Assembly (NCBI GenBank): GCA_035458865.1
Contig: DATHYZ010000069.1
Location: forward strand, 1 to 5,255
From: DATHYZ01 sp035458865
GTDB lineage: Bacteria > Chloroflexota > Limnocylindria > Limnocylindrales > CSP1-4
DNA: 5,255 bases
Direction of reading: 5' to 3'
Shown here one piece after another: positions 1-4,824 of this stretch. The translations under genes and the position numbers were made by a program. The notes beneath the pieces are model-generated. The model saw only the letters and a program-made list of their open reading frames with translations, was not told where the DNA came from and made no database searches. Within the stretch, counting starts at the first letter, position 1; every line of letters begins with the position of its first letter.

Positions 1-704
1 CCGGTCTCCGTCCCCGCGGCGTCCATCTGCATATCGGGTCCCAGCTGGGGGCCGTCGACGCCTGGCGCGACGGCGTGCGGCGAGCGCTCGCGCTCCTGGG
101 GCTGCTGTCGGGGACCCTGCGCTCGTTCGACACGCTCGACGTCGGAGGTGGGTTCGCCGTCCCACCGGACGGACGACCGGCGCCGGGCCCGGAGCGCTTC
201 GCCCGGGAGCTGTCGGCCCTGCTCCGGGAGACGGCCCCGGATCGGCGCCCGAGCCGCCTGGCCGTGGAGCCCGGTCGTGCCGTCGTCGCCCGGTCCGGAT
301 GGCTCGTCGCATCGGTCCTCCACGTCCGGGAGCGCGGCGGGCGCCAGGTGGTCATCGACGCCGGGATGACCGAGCTGGTCCGCCCGGCGCTCTACGGCGC
401 GGTCCACCCGATCGTCGCCCTGACGTCGCTCGGGCGCCCGGTGACGGCGTGGCCGGGCGACGCCGCGAGCCTCGAACCGACCCGGGTCGAGGGTCCCATC
501 TGCGAGTCGACCGACGCCCTGGGGTCCCATCCCCTGCCGGCGCTGCGCCGGGGCGACCTCGTGGCGATCCGGCATGCCGGCGCGTACGCCGCCTCGCAGT
601 CCTCGTCCTACAACGGACGGCAGCAGCCGCCCCAGGTCCTCCTCGACCCGGATGGCTCGCTGCGGCTGGGCCGGCGGCGGGGCCGGCTCGCCGCGTCCTT
701 CTGA
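1..704 (+). CDS. lysA: Diaminopimelate decarboxylase, C-terminal part (5' end outside window)
   Basis: PLP enzyme that decarboxylates meso-diaminopimelate to L-lysine in the cytoplasm. The reading frame enters from the left edge (first full codon at 3) and ends at TGA 702-704, giving 233 visible residues, a little over half of a usual protein of roughly 420. The PLP-binding lysine lies in the missing N-terminal barrel half. Seen in order: GVHLHIGSQL (18-47), the phosphate-binding loop DVGGGF (138-155), EPGR (267-278), DAGMTELVRPALYGAVHPI (357-413), the catalytic CES of the C-terminal domain (cysteine codon 501-503, within GPICESTD), and a closing GAYAASQSSSYNGR segment (580-621) matching the GAYGFSMSSNYN-type ending. 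HIGSQ plus CESTD favour lysA over ornithine or carboxynorspermidine decarboxylases. The ATG/GTG codons inside are internal, not starts. It ends 56 nt before the next gene. Confidence 0.95.
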   Translation, partial: GLRPRGVHLHIGSQLGAVDAWRDGVRRALALLGLLSGTLRSFDTLDVGGGFAVPPDGRPAPGPERFARELSALLRETAPDRRPSRLAVEPGRAVVARSGWLVASVLHVRERGGRQVVIDAGMTELVRPALYGAVHPIVALTSLGRPVTAWPGDAASLEPTRVEGPICESTDALGSHPLPALRRGDLVAIRHAGAYAASQSSSYNGRQQPPQVLLDPDGSLRLGRRRGRLAASF

Positions 705-748
705 GCCCGACCGTGGGGATCGGACCTGTCGGCCGAGACGAGCGAGAG

Positions 749-754
749 TAGGCT
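749..754 (+). promoter_or_regulatory. Probable leaderless-type -10 element (TAGGCT) of the TPM gene
   Basis: TAGGCT fits TANNNT and is followed by exactly six nucleotides (GCCGCC) and then ATG at 761. A -10 box at -12 to -7 would place transcription start on the A of the start codon. A poor -35 candidate, CTGTCG (726-731), lies 17 nt upstream. No good Shine-Dalgarno sequence precedes this ATG, which agrees with a leaderless mRNA. The same geometry precedes the gene at 2566. Confidence 0.5.
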
Positions 755-760
755 GCCGCC

Positions 761-2515
761 ATGAACTCGATCCGCCGATCAGGGGGTCGACACCGACGAG
801 GGAGCCGGGCGACCGTCGTACGGCTGAGTCTCCTCGCGTGGGCGCTGGCCACGCTCGCATCGGCGCTCGACGTCGCCGGCGGCGCCACGCTGGCCGCGGG
901 GCCGCCCTTCCCCGATCCGGTGACCGGAGTCCGCGTGTACGACGTAGCGGAGATCTGGTCGGAGGATGCCAAGGCCGAGGCCCAGCGCATCAGCCTGGCG
1001 ATCGAGGAGCGCGTCGGCGCCCAGGTCGTCGTCTACAGCCAGGTCGTGGACTACGGCATCACCGGCGACGAGGCCAAGCGGCATGCGGCGGCCCTGATCA
1101 ACCAGTGGGGCGTCGGGCGGGCCGGCTACGACGACGGCTACGCAATCCTCTTCGACATCGACCCCAGCGGCATCCACGGCCAGGTCGCCCAGGTCGCCGG
1201 CGACGGCTTCCGGGCCACCTACCTGCCGGACGAGGAGACGCAGCGGATCATCGACGAGGAGGTCCTCCCGCACCTGGTCGGTGGATCGCCCGACTTCAGC
1301 GCGGCCATGCTGGCGGCCATCCGGGCGGTCGACCGGGCAGCCACGAGCGAGCAGGCCGCCCTCCTCCAGGCGGGTCGCGTCGTCAACGCCGCCATCGGCC
1401 TGATCGTCGCGCCGATCCTGGGCGTCCTGCTCATCGGCCTGGCCGTCTTCCAGTGGCTGCGCTACGGCCGCGATCCCGAGTATCTCGACAGCCCCTCGAT
1501 CCTCATGCCGGCCCCGCCGGACCAGCTCACGGCAGCCACCGGGGCGCTCGTCTTCGATGGCCAGAGCTCCCGGAGGACGCTCACCACCGCACTGCTCGAT
1601 CTCGCGAGCCGTGGCCGGCTGGCGTTCGAGGACCGCCCCGGGCTGCTCTCCCGGAAGGTGGCGGTGGTGACGCGTCCCCAGCCCGAGGACGACGAGGTCG
1701 TCCGGGCATGGCAGCGACTCGCCGACCGACGCCCGCTGTCCGATGCCGAGCTGTTCGCCGAGCGCGAGCTGCGGGGCCTCGGGGAGGTCGTAGAGGACGA
1801 CGAGCTGCTCGCCTTCGGCTCGAAGGTCGGCAAGTTCGACGAGGAGCTCGAGGCGCACGCCGTCGCCCAGGGCTGGTTCCGCGAGCCGCCCCGGAAGGCC
1901 CAGCTGCGGTGGGGCATCGTCGGCGGCATCGAGCTGGCGGCCGGGATCGGCGCCATCGCCCTGGCGGTGGCGCTGCCGGCCAGCGGCCTGACCTTCGTGG
2001 CGGCCGCCCTGGTGATCGCCGGCGTCGTGACGATCCTCATCGCCCGCGTCATGCCGGCCCGGACGATGCCCGGGGCCATGATCCGGGCGATGCTGGCGGC
2101 CTATCGCCGGACGCTGAAGCTGACCATGGAGCAGGCCCGCTCGATGGGCGAGGTGGTCGAGAAGATGTCCGTGAGCTGGCTCGAGACGCCCGACCAGGCG
2201 CTCGTCTGGGGCGTCGCCCTGGGGCTCCAGGACGAGGTGGACGGGGTCCTGCGACGCTCGCTCGAGGATCTCGAGAGGGGCCGCGCCACTCCCGGAACGG
2301 TCTACCTGCCGGTCTGGTACGGCGCTTCGGGCTCGGGCGGGCACGGAGGCTGGAGGGGCGAGGGCGGCTCGGTCTTCTCCGGCTCGGCGATCCCGAACGT
2401 CGGCGGGATGATCGCCGTCCTCGGCTCGGTCGGGAACGCGCCGTCCTCCTCCGGGGGTGGCGGCGGGTTCGGCGGCGGTGGTGGCGGAGGGGGCGGCGGC
2501 AGCGGCGGCTTCTAG
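761..2515 (+). CDS. Membrane-anchored TPM domain protein with DUF2207-like C-terminal region
   Basis: 584 residues; exact function unknown. Residues 1-17 are basic and 18-47 hydrophobic: a signal peptide or N-terminal anchor. Residues ~54-195 form a TPM (DUF477) domain, with VYDVAEIW (59-66), a VGAQVVVYS strand, WGVGRAGYDDG (116-126, acidic pair D124-D125) and GDGFRATYLPDE (147-158). Then come a membrane helix (~208-233), YGRDPEY (235-241), and a probably cytoplasmic segment with PPDQLTAATGALVFDG and LLDLASRGRLAFED, as in DUF2207 proteins. Two helices follow (~384-405 and 409-428), then a soluble part with TPDQALVWGVALGL resembling the DUF2207 'LPYAVALGL' motif. The end is a glycine tail. Known TPM domains act in envelope quality control or have been reported as phosphatases; the role here is inferred to be in the envelope. 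ATG 761 is supported by the upstream TANNNT and by the signal segment. It lies 56 nt after lysA and probably has its own promoter. Confidence 0.88.
   Translation: MNSIRRSGGRHRRGSRATVVRLSLLAWALATLASALDVAGGATLAAGPPFPDPVTGVRVYDVAEIWSEDAKAEAQRISLAIEERVGAQVVVYSQVVDYGITGDEAKRHAAALINQWGVGRAGYDDGYAILFDIDPSGIHGQVAQVAGDGFRATYLPDEETQRIIDEEVLPHLVGGSPDFSAAMLAAIRAVDRAATSEQAALLQAGRVVNAAIGLIVAPILGVLLIGLAVFQWLRYGRDPEYLDSPSILMPAPPDQLTAATGALVFDGQSSRRTLTTALLDLASRGRLAFEDRPGLLSRKVAVVTRPQPEDDEVVRAWQRLADRRPLSDAELFAERELRGLGEVVEDDELLAFGSKVGKFDEELEAHAVAQGWFREPPRKAQLRWGIVGGIELAAGIGAIALAVALPASGLTFVAAALVIAGVVTILIARVMPARTMPGAMIRAMLAAYRRTLKLTMEQARSMGEVVEKMSVSWLETPDQALVWGVALGLQDEVDGVLRRSLEDLERGRATPGTVYLPVWYGASGSGGHGGWRGEGGSVFSGSAIPNVGGMIAVLGSVGNAPSSSGGGGGFGGGGGGGGGGSGGF
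2453..2512 (+). repeat. Glycine-rich C-terminal tail (17 Gly in 20 residues)
   Basis: The last 20 codons before TAG 2513-2515 read five Gly, Phe, ten Gly, Ser, two Gly, Phe. Codons are mixed GGC/GGT/GGG/GGA, so the amino acid pattern, not a simple DNA repeat, is maintained. Glycine-rich tails are common at the C-terminus of bacterial TPM and DUF2207 proteins and help confirm frame and stop. Confidence 0.85.
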
Positions 2516-2544
2516 GCCCGCTGGTCGCTCCGGCCTCGCGGGCC
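2515..2544 (+). terminator. Inverted repeat after the TPM gene (weak terminator candidate)
   Basis: GGCCCGC (2515-2521) and GCGGGCC (2538-2544) are perfect 7-nt inverted repeats with a 16-nt loop, starting at the last base of the stop codon. There is no T-run after the stem, so intrinsic termination is doubtful; in DNA this rich in GC such repeats also arise by chance. Confidence 0.25.
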
Positions 2545-2553
2545 TCGCGCGGG

Positions 2554-2559
2554 TACACT
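2554..2559 (+). promoter_or_regulatory. Probable leaderless-type -10 element (TACACT) of the NTF2-like gene
   Basis: TACACT matches TANNNT (4 of 6 to TATAAT) and is separated from ATG 2566 by exactly six nucleotides (GGCGCC), placing the expected transcription start on the start codon. The 50-nt gap after the TPM stop contains no purine-rich ribosome binding site near the ATG and no clear -35 box. Spacing is identical to that before the gene at 761. Confidence 0.55.
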
Positions 2560-2565
2560 GGCGCC

Positions 2566-2898
2566 ATGGGTGCCGTTGACACGATGGAGCTGTTCTTCGA
2601 GCGGCTGAATGCCGGTGACCGCGAGGGTGCGGTCGCCCTGATGGACGAGGCGACCGAGATGCGCGTCCACGTCGGCGACAGCGTCCAGACCCTTCGGGGC
2701 CTGGAGCGCGTCGGCGGCTGGTTCCTCCGCGGCGACGCGGGCCTGAAGATGATCCCCGGCGAGGTCCGCGACCTCGGGAACACCTACCAGGCGGACGTCC
2801 TCGTCGTCCGCCCTGGTGCGCTGTCGCAGCACATCGACGCGTCGTTCCGGGTCGAGGCCGGCAAGATCACCTCGATCAACATCGCCCCGCGGACCTAG
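2566..2898 (+). CDS. Small NTF2/SnoaL-like fold protein
   Basis: 110 residues, soluble, with no signal peptide and no cysteines. The N-terminal TMELFFERLNAGDREGAVALMDEATEMRV matches the opening helices and first strand of the NTF2/SnoaL fold, where a helix ending in 'N.GD' is followed by a second helix ('ALMDE'). The C-terminal strands VLVVRPGAL, HIDASFRVEAGKITSINIAP match the usual 'H.....FRV.DGKI..I' ending. Such proteins are small cup-shaped enzymes (isomerases, hydrolases) or binding domains; nothing here sets the substrate. The start at 2566 is preferred over the internal ATG at 2584 because of the TANNNT element 6 nt upstream and because it includes the whole first helix. The frame is open far upstream, but only because GC-rich DNA has few stops. 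It converges on the LysM gene, with 60 nt between the stop codons. Confidence 0.8.
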   Translation: MGAVDTMELFFERLNAGDREGAVALMDEATEMRVHVGDSVQTLRGLERVGGWFLRGDAGLKMIPGEVRDLGNTYQADVLVVRPGALSQHIDASFRVEAGKITSINIAPRT

Positions 2899-2912
2899 CC
2901 GCGGCCTCGCCG

Positions 2913-2943
2913 GCCCGATCGGCCCGGGATCCGGGCATCGGGC
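2913..2943. terminator. Hairpin between convergent genes, possible bidirectional terminator
   Basis: GCCCGAT (2913-2919) pairs with ATCGGGC (2937-2943), and GCCCG (2922-2926) with CGGGC (2932-2936) around a 5-nt loop, giving 12 base pairs interrupted by one 2-nt bulge (2920-2921). It sits midway between the stop at 2898 and the minus-strand stop at 2959. No T-run flanks it on either strand, so it may act with Rho or protect mRNA 3' ends rather than be a classical intrinsic terminator. Confidence 0.5.
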
Positions 2944-2958
2944 GTCGGGCGGATCCGG

Positions 2959-4137
2959 TCAGCCCGATGGGCTCGCCCCCGGGATCTCGTTCACCTGCCC
3001 GGTCGGGATGACCAGCGTCTGACCCACCAGGAGCTGGTCCGGGTTCGGTACCGTCTCGCTGTTGGCAGCGATCAGCGCATCCAGGGTCACCCCGAACTGG
3101 GCCGCGATCCTCGACATCGTGTCACCGGACTTGACGACGTACGTCACCGGCGTCGGGGACGGGACAGGGGTCGGGGACGGCGAGGCGCTCGCCTCGGCCG
3201 AGGCCGACGGGGTCGGGGTCGCGGTCGCCTCGTCTCCGCCGAGCCCCAGGAGCATCGGCGGGATGAAGAAGAGCGCAAGGGCAAGGACGATGATGCCGGC
3301 CCCGGCGAGGACCAGGGGCGATCCCCCAGGGACCGAGAGGCCGGTCCTTGTCCGAAGCGTGGGGTAGGCCTCGTTCAGGCGAGCACGTTCCCAGGACGGG
3401 GCGTCGGGATCGGCCGGCGGCCGCGGTCGACGCCGGCCGGCAGCCGGCCCGAAGCGTCGCGGCGCTTCCGGCTCCGCGTCGGCATCGACCTCGTCGTCAT
3501 CCCAGGATGCGGCTGCAGCGCCCGTAGCGGCCACGCCGGCCGCGCCGGCGGCGGCATCGCGCTCCGTCGATGTCCGGGTCCGGGGCAGCTGGGCCGGTGG
3601 CGTCGAGCGCCCCGCACCGGCCAGGAAGGAAGGCGGCTCCGCCATGTCGTCGGGCGGTCCATCCGCCGAGGCCGGGCGGCCGGATGGCAGGTTCGCCGAC
3701 GCGGGGTCGGCATGGTCCCGCGTGTCCTGGTCCCCGAACGACGCCGTCCCGGCCCGCGCGGAGGTGGGCGGCGCGCTCGAGAGCCATGGCGGCGGTGCGG
3801 CCCAGTCCCGGTTGGCCGGACGGCCCGGGCTCCACTCCGGCTCCGCCGGCCTGGTCGGCTCCGGGGGCGGGACGACCGAGGTGCTGGCGGGCTCCGAGGG
3901 ACTCGACGGGCGGACCCTGGCGGCCTCGCGACCGGCCCAGTCGACGAAGGTCGGGCAGGTCGCGAAGCGGGCCGAGAGGCAGTACGCCTCCTGGTGGGCG
4001 GCGGCCCGTGATGCGGGCCGGACCTCGGCGAAGCAACGATGCCGATGGTCGGGCCGGTCGGAGCGATGATCGCGGTCATCGTCGAAGGCCACGAACGGAC
4101 AGGCGATCGCCGCCTCGCGGACCTCTCGCTCGCTCAT
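2959..4137 (-). CDS. Single-pass membrane LysM protein with N-terminal four-cysteine module
   Basis: 392 residues. Residues 1-64 form a Cys/His-rich module: C13-P-F, DHRH-R-C35, H48-Q-E-A-Y-C53-L and C61-P. The spacing is regular enough to suggest a metal (zinc or Fe-S) site, which is inference; I recall similar 'CPF...HRC...H..YC...CP' N-termini in Chloroflexota proteins. Residues ~65-266 are Pro/Ala/Ser/Arg-rich and probably disordered. A membrane helix spans ~275-297 after a basic stretch (LRTRTG), predicting N-inside/C-outside. A Thr/Pro/Ser linker (~302-331) leads to one LysM domain (~333-378: YVVKSGDTMSRIAAQFGVTLDALIAANSE, then NPDQLLVGQTLVIP), which binds GlcNAc-containing glycan such as peptidoglycan. 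There is no catalytic domain, so an anchoring or sensing role is inferred. ATG 4137 follows a GAGGGAG sequence and is divergent from the lipoprotein gene (107 nt between starts). Confidence 0.9.
   Translation of the reverse strand: MSEREVREAAIACPFVAFDDDRDHRSDRPDHRHRCFAEVRPASRAAAHQEAYCLSARFATCPTFVDWAGREAARVRPSSPSEPASTSVVPPPEPTRPAEPEWSPGRPANRDWAAPPPWLSSAPPTSARAGTASFGDQDTRDHADPASANLPSGRPASADGPPDDMAEPPSFLAGAGRSTPPAQLPRTRTSTERDAAAGAAGVAATGAAAASWDDDEVDADAEPEAPRRFGPAAGRRRPRPPADPDAPSWERARLNEAYPTLRTRTGLSVPGGSPLVLAGAGIIVLALALFFIPPMLLGLGGDEATATPTPSASAEASASPSPTPVPSPTPVTYVVKSGDTMSRIAAQFGVTLDALIAANSETVPNPDQLLVGQTLVIPTGQVNEIPGASPSG
3155..3176 (+). repeat. G-quadruplex-type motif in the linker-coding DNA
   Basis: Four G-runs (3155-3158, 3161-3163, 3167-3170, 3173-3176) separated by 2, 3 and 2 nt meet the usual G3+N1-7 rule on the + strand, which is the template strand of the LysM gene. 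It encodes the Pro-rich linker just before the LysM domain, so it may be only a by-product of consecutive CCC proline codons. Confidence 0.45.
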
Positions 4138-4157
4138 CGTGCCCGGAGCTCCCTCAC
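4134..4157 (-). other. Possible 7-codon leader ORF overlapping the LysM start (ATGA)
   Basis: Reading the minus strand from GTG at 4157-4155, seven codons (GTG AGG GAG CTC CGG GCA CGA) end in TGA at 4136-4134, which shares four bases with the LysM start as ATGA. GTG lies six nucleotides after a TATCAT box, the same spacing as at the two presumed leaderless starts in this window. A terminating ribosome could restart on the LysM ATG. The alternative is that this is simply a 20-nt 5' leader carrying a Shine-Dalgarno sequence. Confidence 0.3.
4149..4155 (-). promoter_or_regulatory. Ribosome binding site candidate of the LysM gene (GAGGGAG)
   Basis: The minus strand reads GAGGGAG eleven nucleotides before ATG 4137. 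It is a purine-rich anti-16S match at slightly long spacing, and supports the 4137 start. It overlaps the possible mini-ORF, so both uses could coexist. Confidence 0.45.
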
Positions 4158-4163
4158 GACGCG

Positions 4164-4169
4164 ATGATA
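4164..4169 (-). promoter_or_regulatory. -10 element TATCAT of the LysM gene
   Basis: TATCAT (minus strand, 4169 to 4164) matches TATAAT at 5 of 6 positions, the best -10 box in the window. The expected transcription start, about 7 nt downstream, is G4157, giving a 20-nt leader before ATG 4137. No recognisable -35 box lies 16-18 nt upstream. The element lies in the 107-nt gap between divergent starts. Confidence 0.5.
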
Positions 4170-4216
4170 CCCGGCGGGGAGGACCGGTCGCGGCACGGGT
4201 GAGCGCGGGGGGAACC

Positions 4217-4244
4217 GGCGAGCCCGCGCGCGCGTCCGGGCGCC
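4217..4244 (+). other. Hairpin with a (CG)5 tract abutting the lipoprotein start
   Basis: GCCCG (4222-4226) and CGGGC (4237-4241) can pair, extended by GGC (4217-4219) with GCC (4242-4244) across a 2-nt bulge. The stem ends at the base before ATG 4245. The loop side contains CGCGCGCGCG (4225-4234). A stem here could limit ribosome access, but the sequence is so GC-rich that chance pairing is plausible. I see no -10 box or usable ribosome binding site for this gene on the + strand. Confidence 0.3.
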
Positions 4245-4667
4245 ATGCACACGGTCCGCCCGGTCCTGCTGCTCGGCCTGCTCGTCATGGCGGCCGGGAT
4301 CGCCGGCTGCTCGGTGGGTGGGAGCCCGGACGGGTCCGTGCCCGATCCCGTGTGCGCGGCCCGCGAGGTCCAGCTCCCGGGTGCCCTGCCCTGCGACGAG
4401 ATCGCGGCGCGTGCGGTCGCGGTCCTCCGCGAGCAGGTCCCGGCCCAGGTCGCCCGCGGGATCACCGAGGTGACCGTCGAGCTCGCCCTGTGCCCGGCCG
4501 GCGAGCTGCCGCCCCAGGTGGACTGCGCCGGCGTCACCTACGCCCAGATGGTTCGCGTGTCATTCGGGCCGGCACCAGCCGACGGGCCCATCGAGGACCA
4601 CCTCGTGGTGGCCCTGGAGCCGGTGACCGGCCGACTCCTGGGGATCGTCAACCCGCTCATCCGCTGA
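4245..4667 (+). CDS. Small secreted lipoprotein, unknown function
   Basis: 140 residues. A short signal sequence (MHTVRP, then hydrophobic 7-21) ends in a lipobox I19-A20-G21-C22, so C22 should be lipidated and the protein anchored outside the cytoplasmic membrane. The mature part has four more cysteines (C37, C50, C83, C94), an even number consistent with two disulfides. Its middle (EIAARAVAVLREQV, ~52-65) looks helical. The C-terminal half (ITEVTVELALC, MVRVSFGP, DHLVVALEPVTGRLLGIVNPLI) looks like a small beta sheet, with an ending that resembles 'V.L.P.TG.v..i' of PepSY-like or anti-sigma-like folds, but I cannot assign a family. ATG 4245 is chosen because it places the signal peptide correctly; no Shine-Dalgarno sequence is near. 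It is divergent from the LysM gene and followed 157 nt later by sodN. Confidence 0.82.
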   Translation: MHTVRPVLLLGLLVMAAGIAGCSVGGSPDGSVPDPVCAAREVQLPGALPCDEIAARAVAVLREQVPAQVARGITEVTVELALCPAGELPPQVDCAGVTYAQMVRVSFGPAPADGPIEDHLVVALEPVTGRLLGIVNPLIR

Positions 4668-4669
4668 CC

Positions 4670-4714
4670 GGCCCGCGCGGCGCCTGGGGTCGTGGCGCCG
4701 AACGCCGACGGGCC
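4670..4714 (+). terminator. Nested inverted repeats after the lipoprotein gene
   Basis: CGGCGCC (4678-4684) and GGCGCCG (4694-4700) form a 7-bp stem with a 9-nt loop; the flanking GGCCCG (4670-4675) and CGGGCC (4709-4714) can close an outer stem. It starts 3 nt after the stop at 4667 and precedes the sodN promoter, a sensible place to insulate the two genes. No T-run follows. Confidence 0.35.
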
Positions 4715-4730
4715 ACCGGACCGGCGGCGT

Positions 4731-4759
4731 TTGACAGTCCCGAGCGCCGTTCCGACACT
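4731..4759 (+). promoter_or_regulatory. sigma70-type promoter of sodN (TTGACA-17-GACACT)
   Basis: A perfect -35 TTGACA (4731-4736) is followed after 17 nt by GACACT (4754-4759), which matches TATAAT at three positions including the important second A and final T. Transcription would begin near 4766, giving a leader of about 59 nt. It is the only consensus -35 upstream of any gene here, which fits a strongly expressed enzyme. I see no clear operator for a nickel- or iron-responsive repressor. Confidence 0.6.
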
Positions 4760-4814
4760 TCTCGCATCGGCGGTCGTCGCCCGTCCTTGCCACGGTCGAC
4801 CCGCCTCAAGCACG

Positions 4815-4820
4815 AAGGAG
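4815..4820 (+). promoter_or_regulatory. Ribosome binding site of sodN (AAGGAG)
   Basis: AAGGAG (in GAAGGAG) lies 4 nt before ATG 4825. It is the strongest Shine-Dalgarno match upstream of any start in the window and fixes the sodN start. It contrasts with the genes at 761, 2566 and 4245, which lack one. Confidence 0.8.
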
Positions 4821-4824
4821 TCCC

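Noticed and set aside
779..2344. 521-codon open frame antisense to the TPM gene
   Set aside because: Its composition (Asp/Gly/Arg/Gln mirror of the sense codons) and lack of any motif or start signal mark it as a shadow of the GC-biased sense frame.
574..2565. Very long open + frame running from inside lysA to the NTF2-like gene
   Set aside because: It overlaps lysA and the whole TPM gene in another frame, its translation is Arg/Gly/Pro-rich low-complexity, and stop codons are rare in such GC-rich DNA. Only the part from 2566 looks like a real protein.
2049..2783. 244-codon minus-strand frame spanning the end of the TPM gene and the NTF2-like gene
   Set aside because: Ser/Arg/Pro-rich shadow, including the reverse of the glycine tail; no recognisable domain.
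2584..2898. Alternative start of the NTF2-like gene at ATG 2584
   Set aside because: It would trim residues before the first helix and has neither a ribosome binding site nor a TANNNT box at the right distance, unlike 2566.
3154..3237. Tandem-repeat or CRISPR-like appearance of GGGGTCGGGGACGG units
   Set aside because: Units are short, imperfect, coding in frame for a Pro/Thr/Ser linker, and there are no regular spacers.
3375..4202. Several open frames on both strands over the disordered part of the LysM gene
   Set aside because: All are Arg/Pro/Gly-rich out-of-frame readings; only the 4137-2959 frame carries the Cys module, membrane helix and LysM domain.
4138..4244. + strand promoter for the lipoprotein gene in the divergent gap
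   Set aside because: No TANNNT or -35-like hexamer with sensible spacing is visible on the + strand, so no promoter is annotated there.
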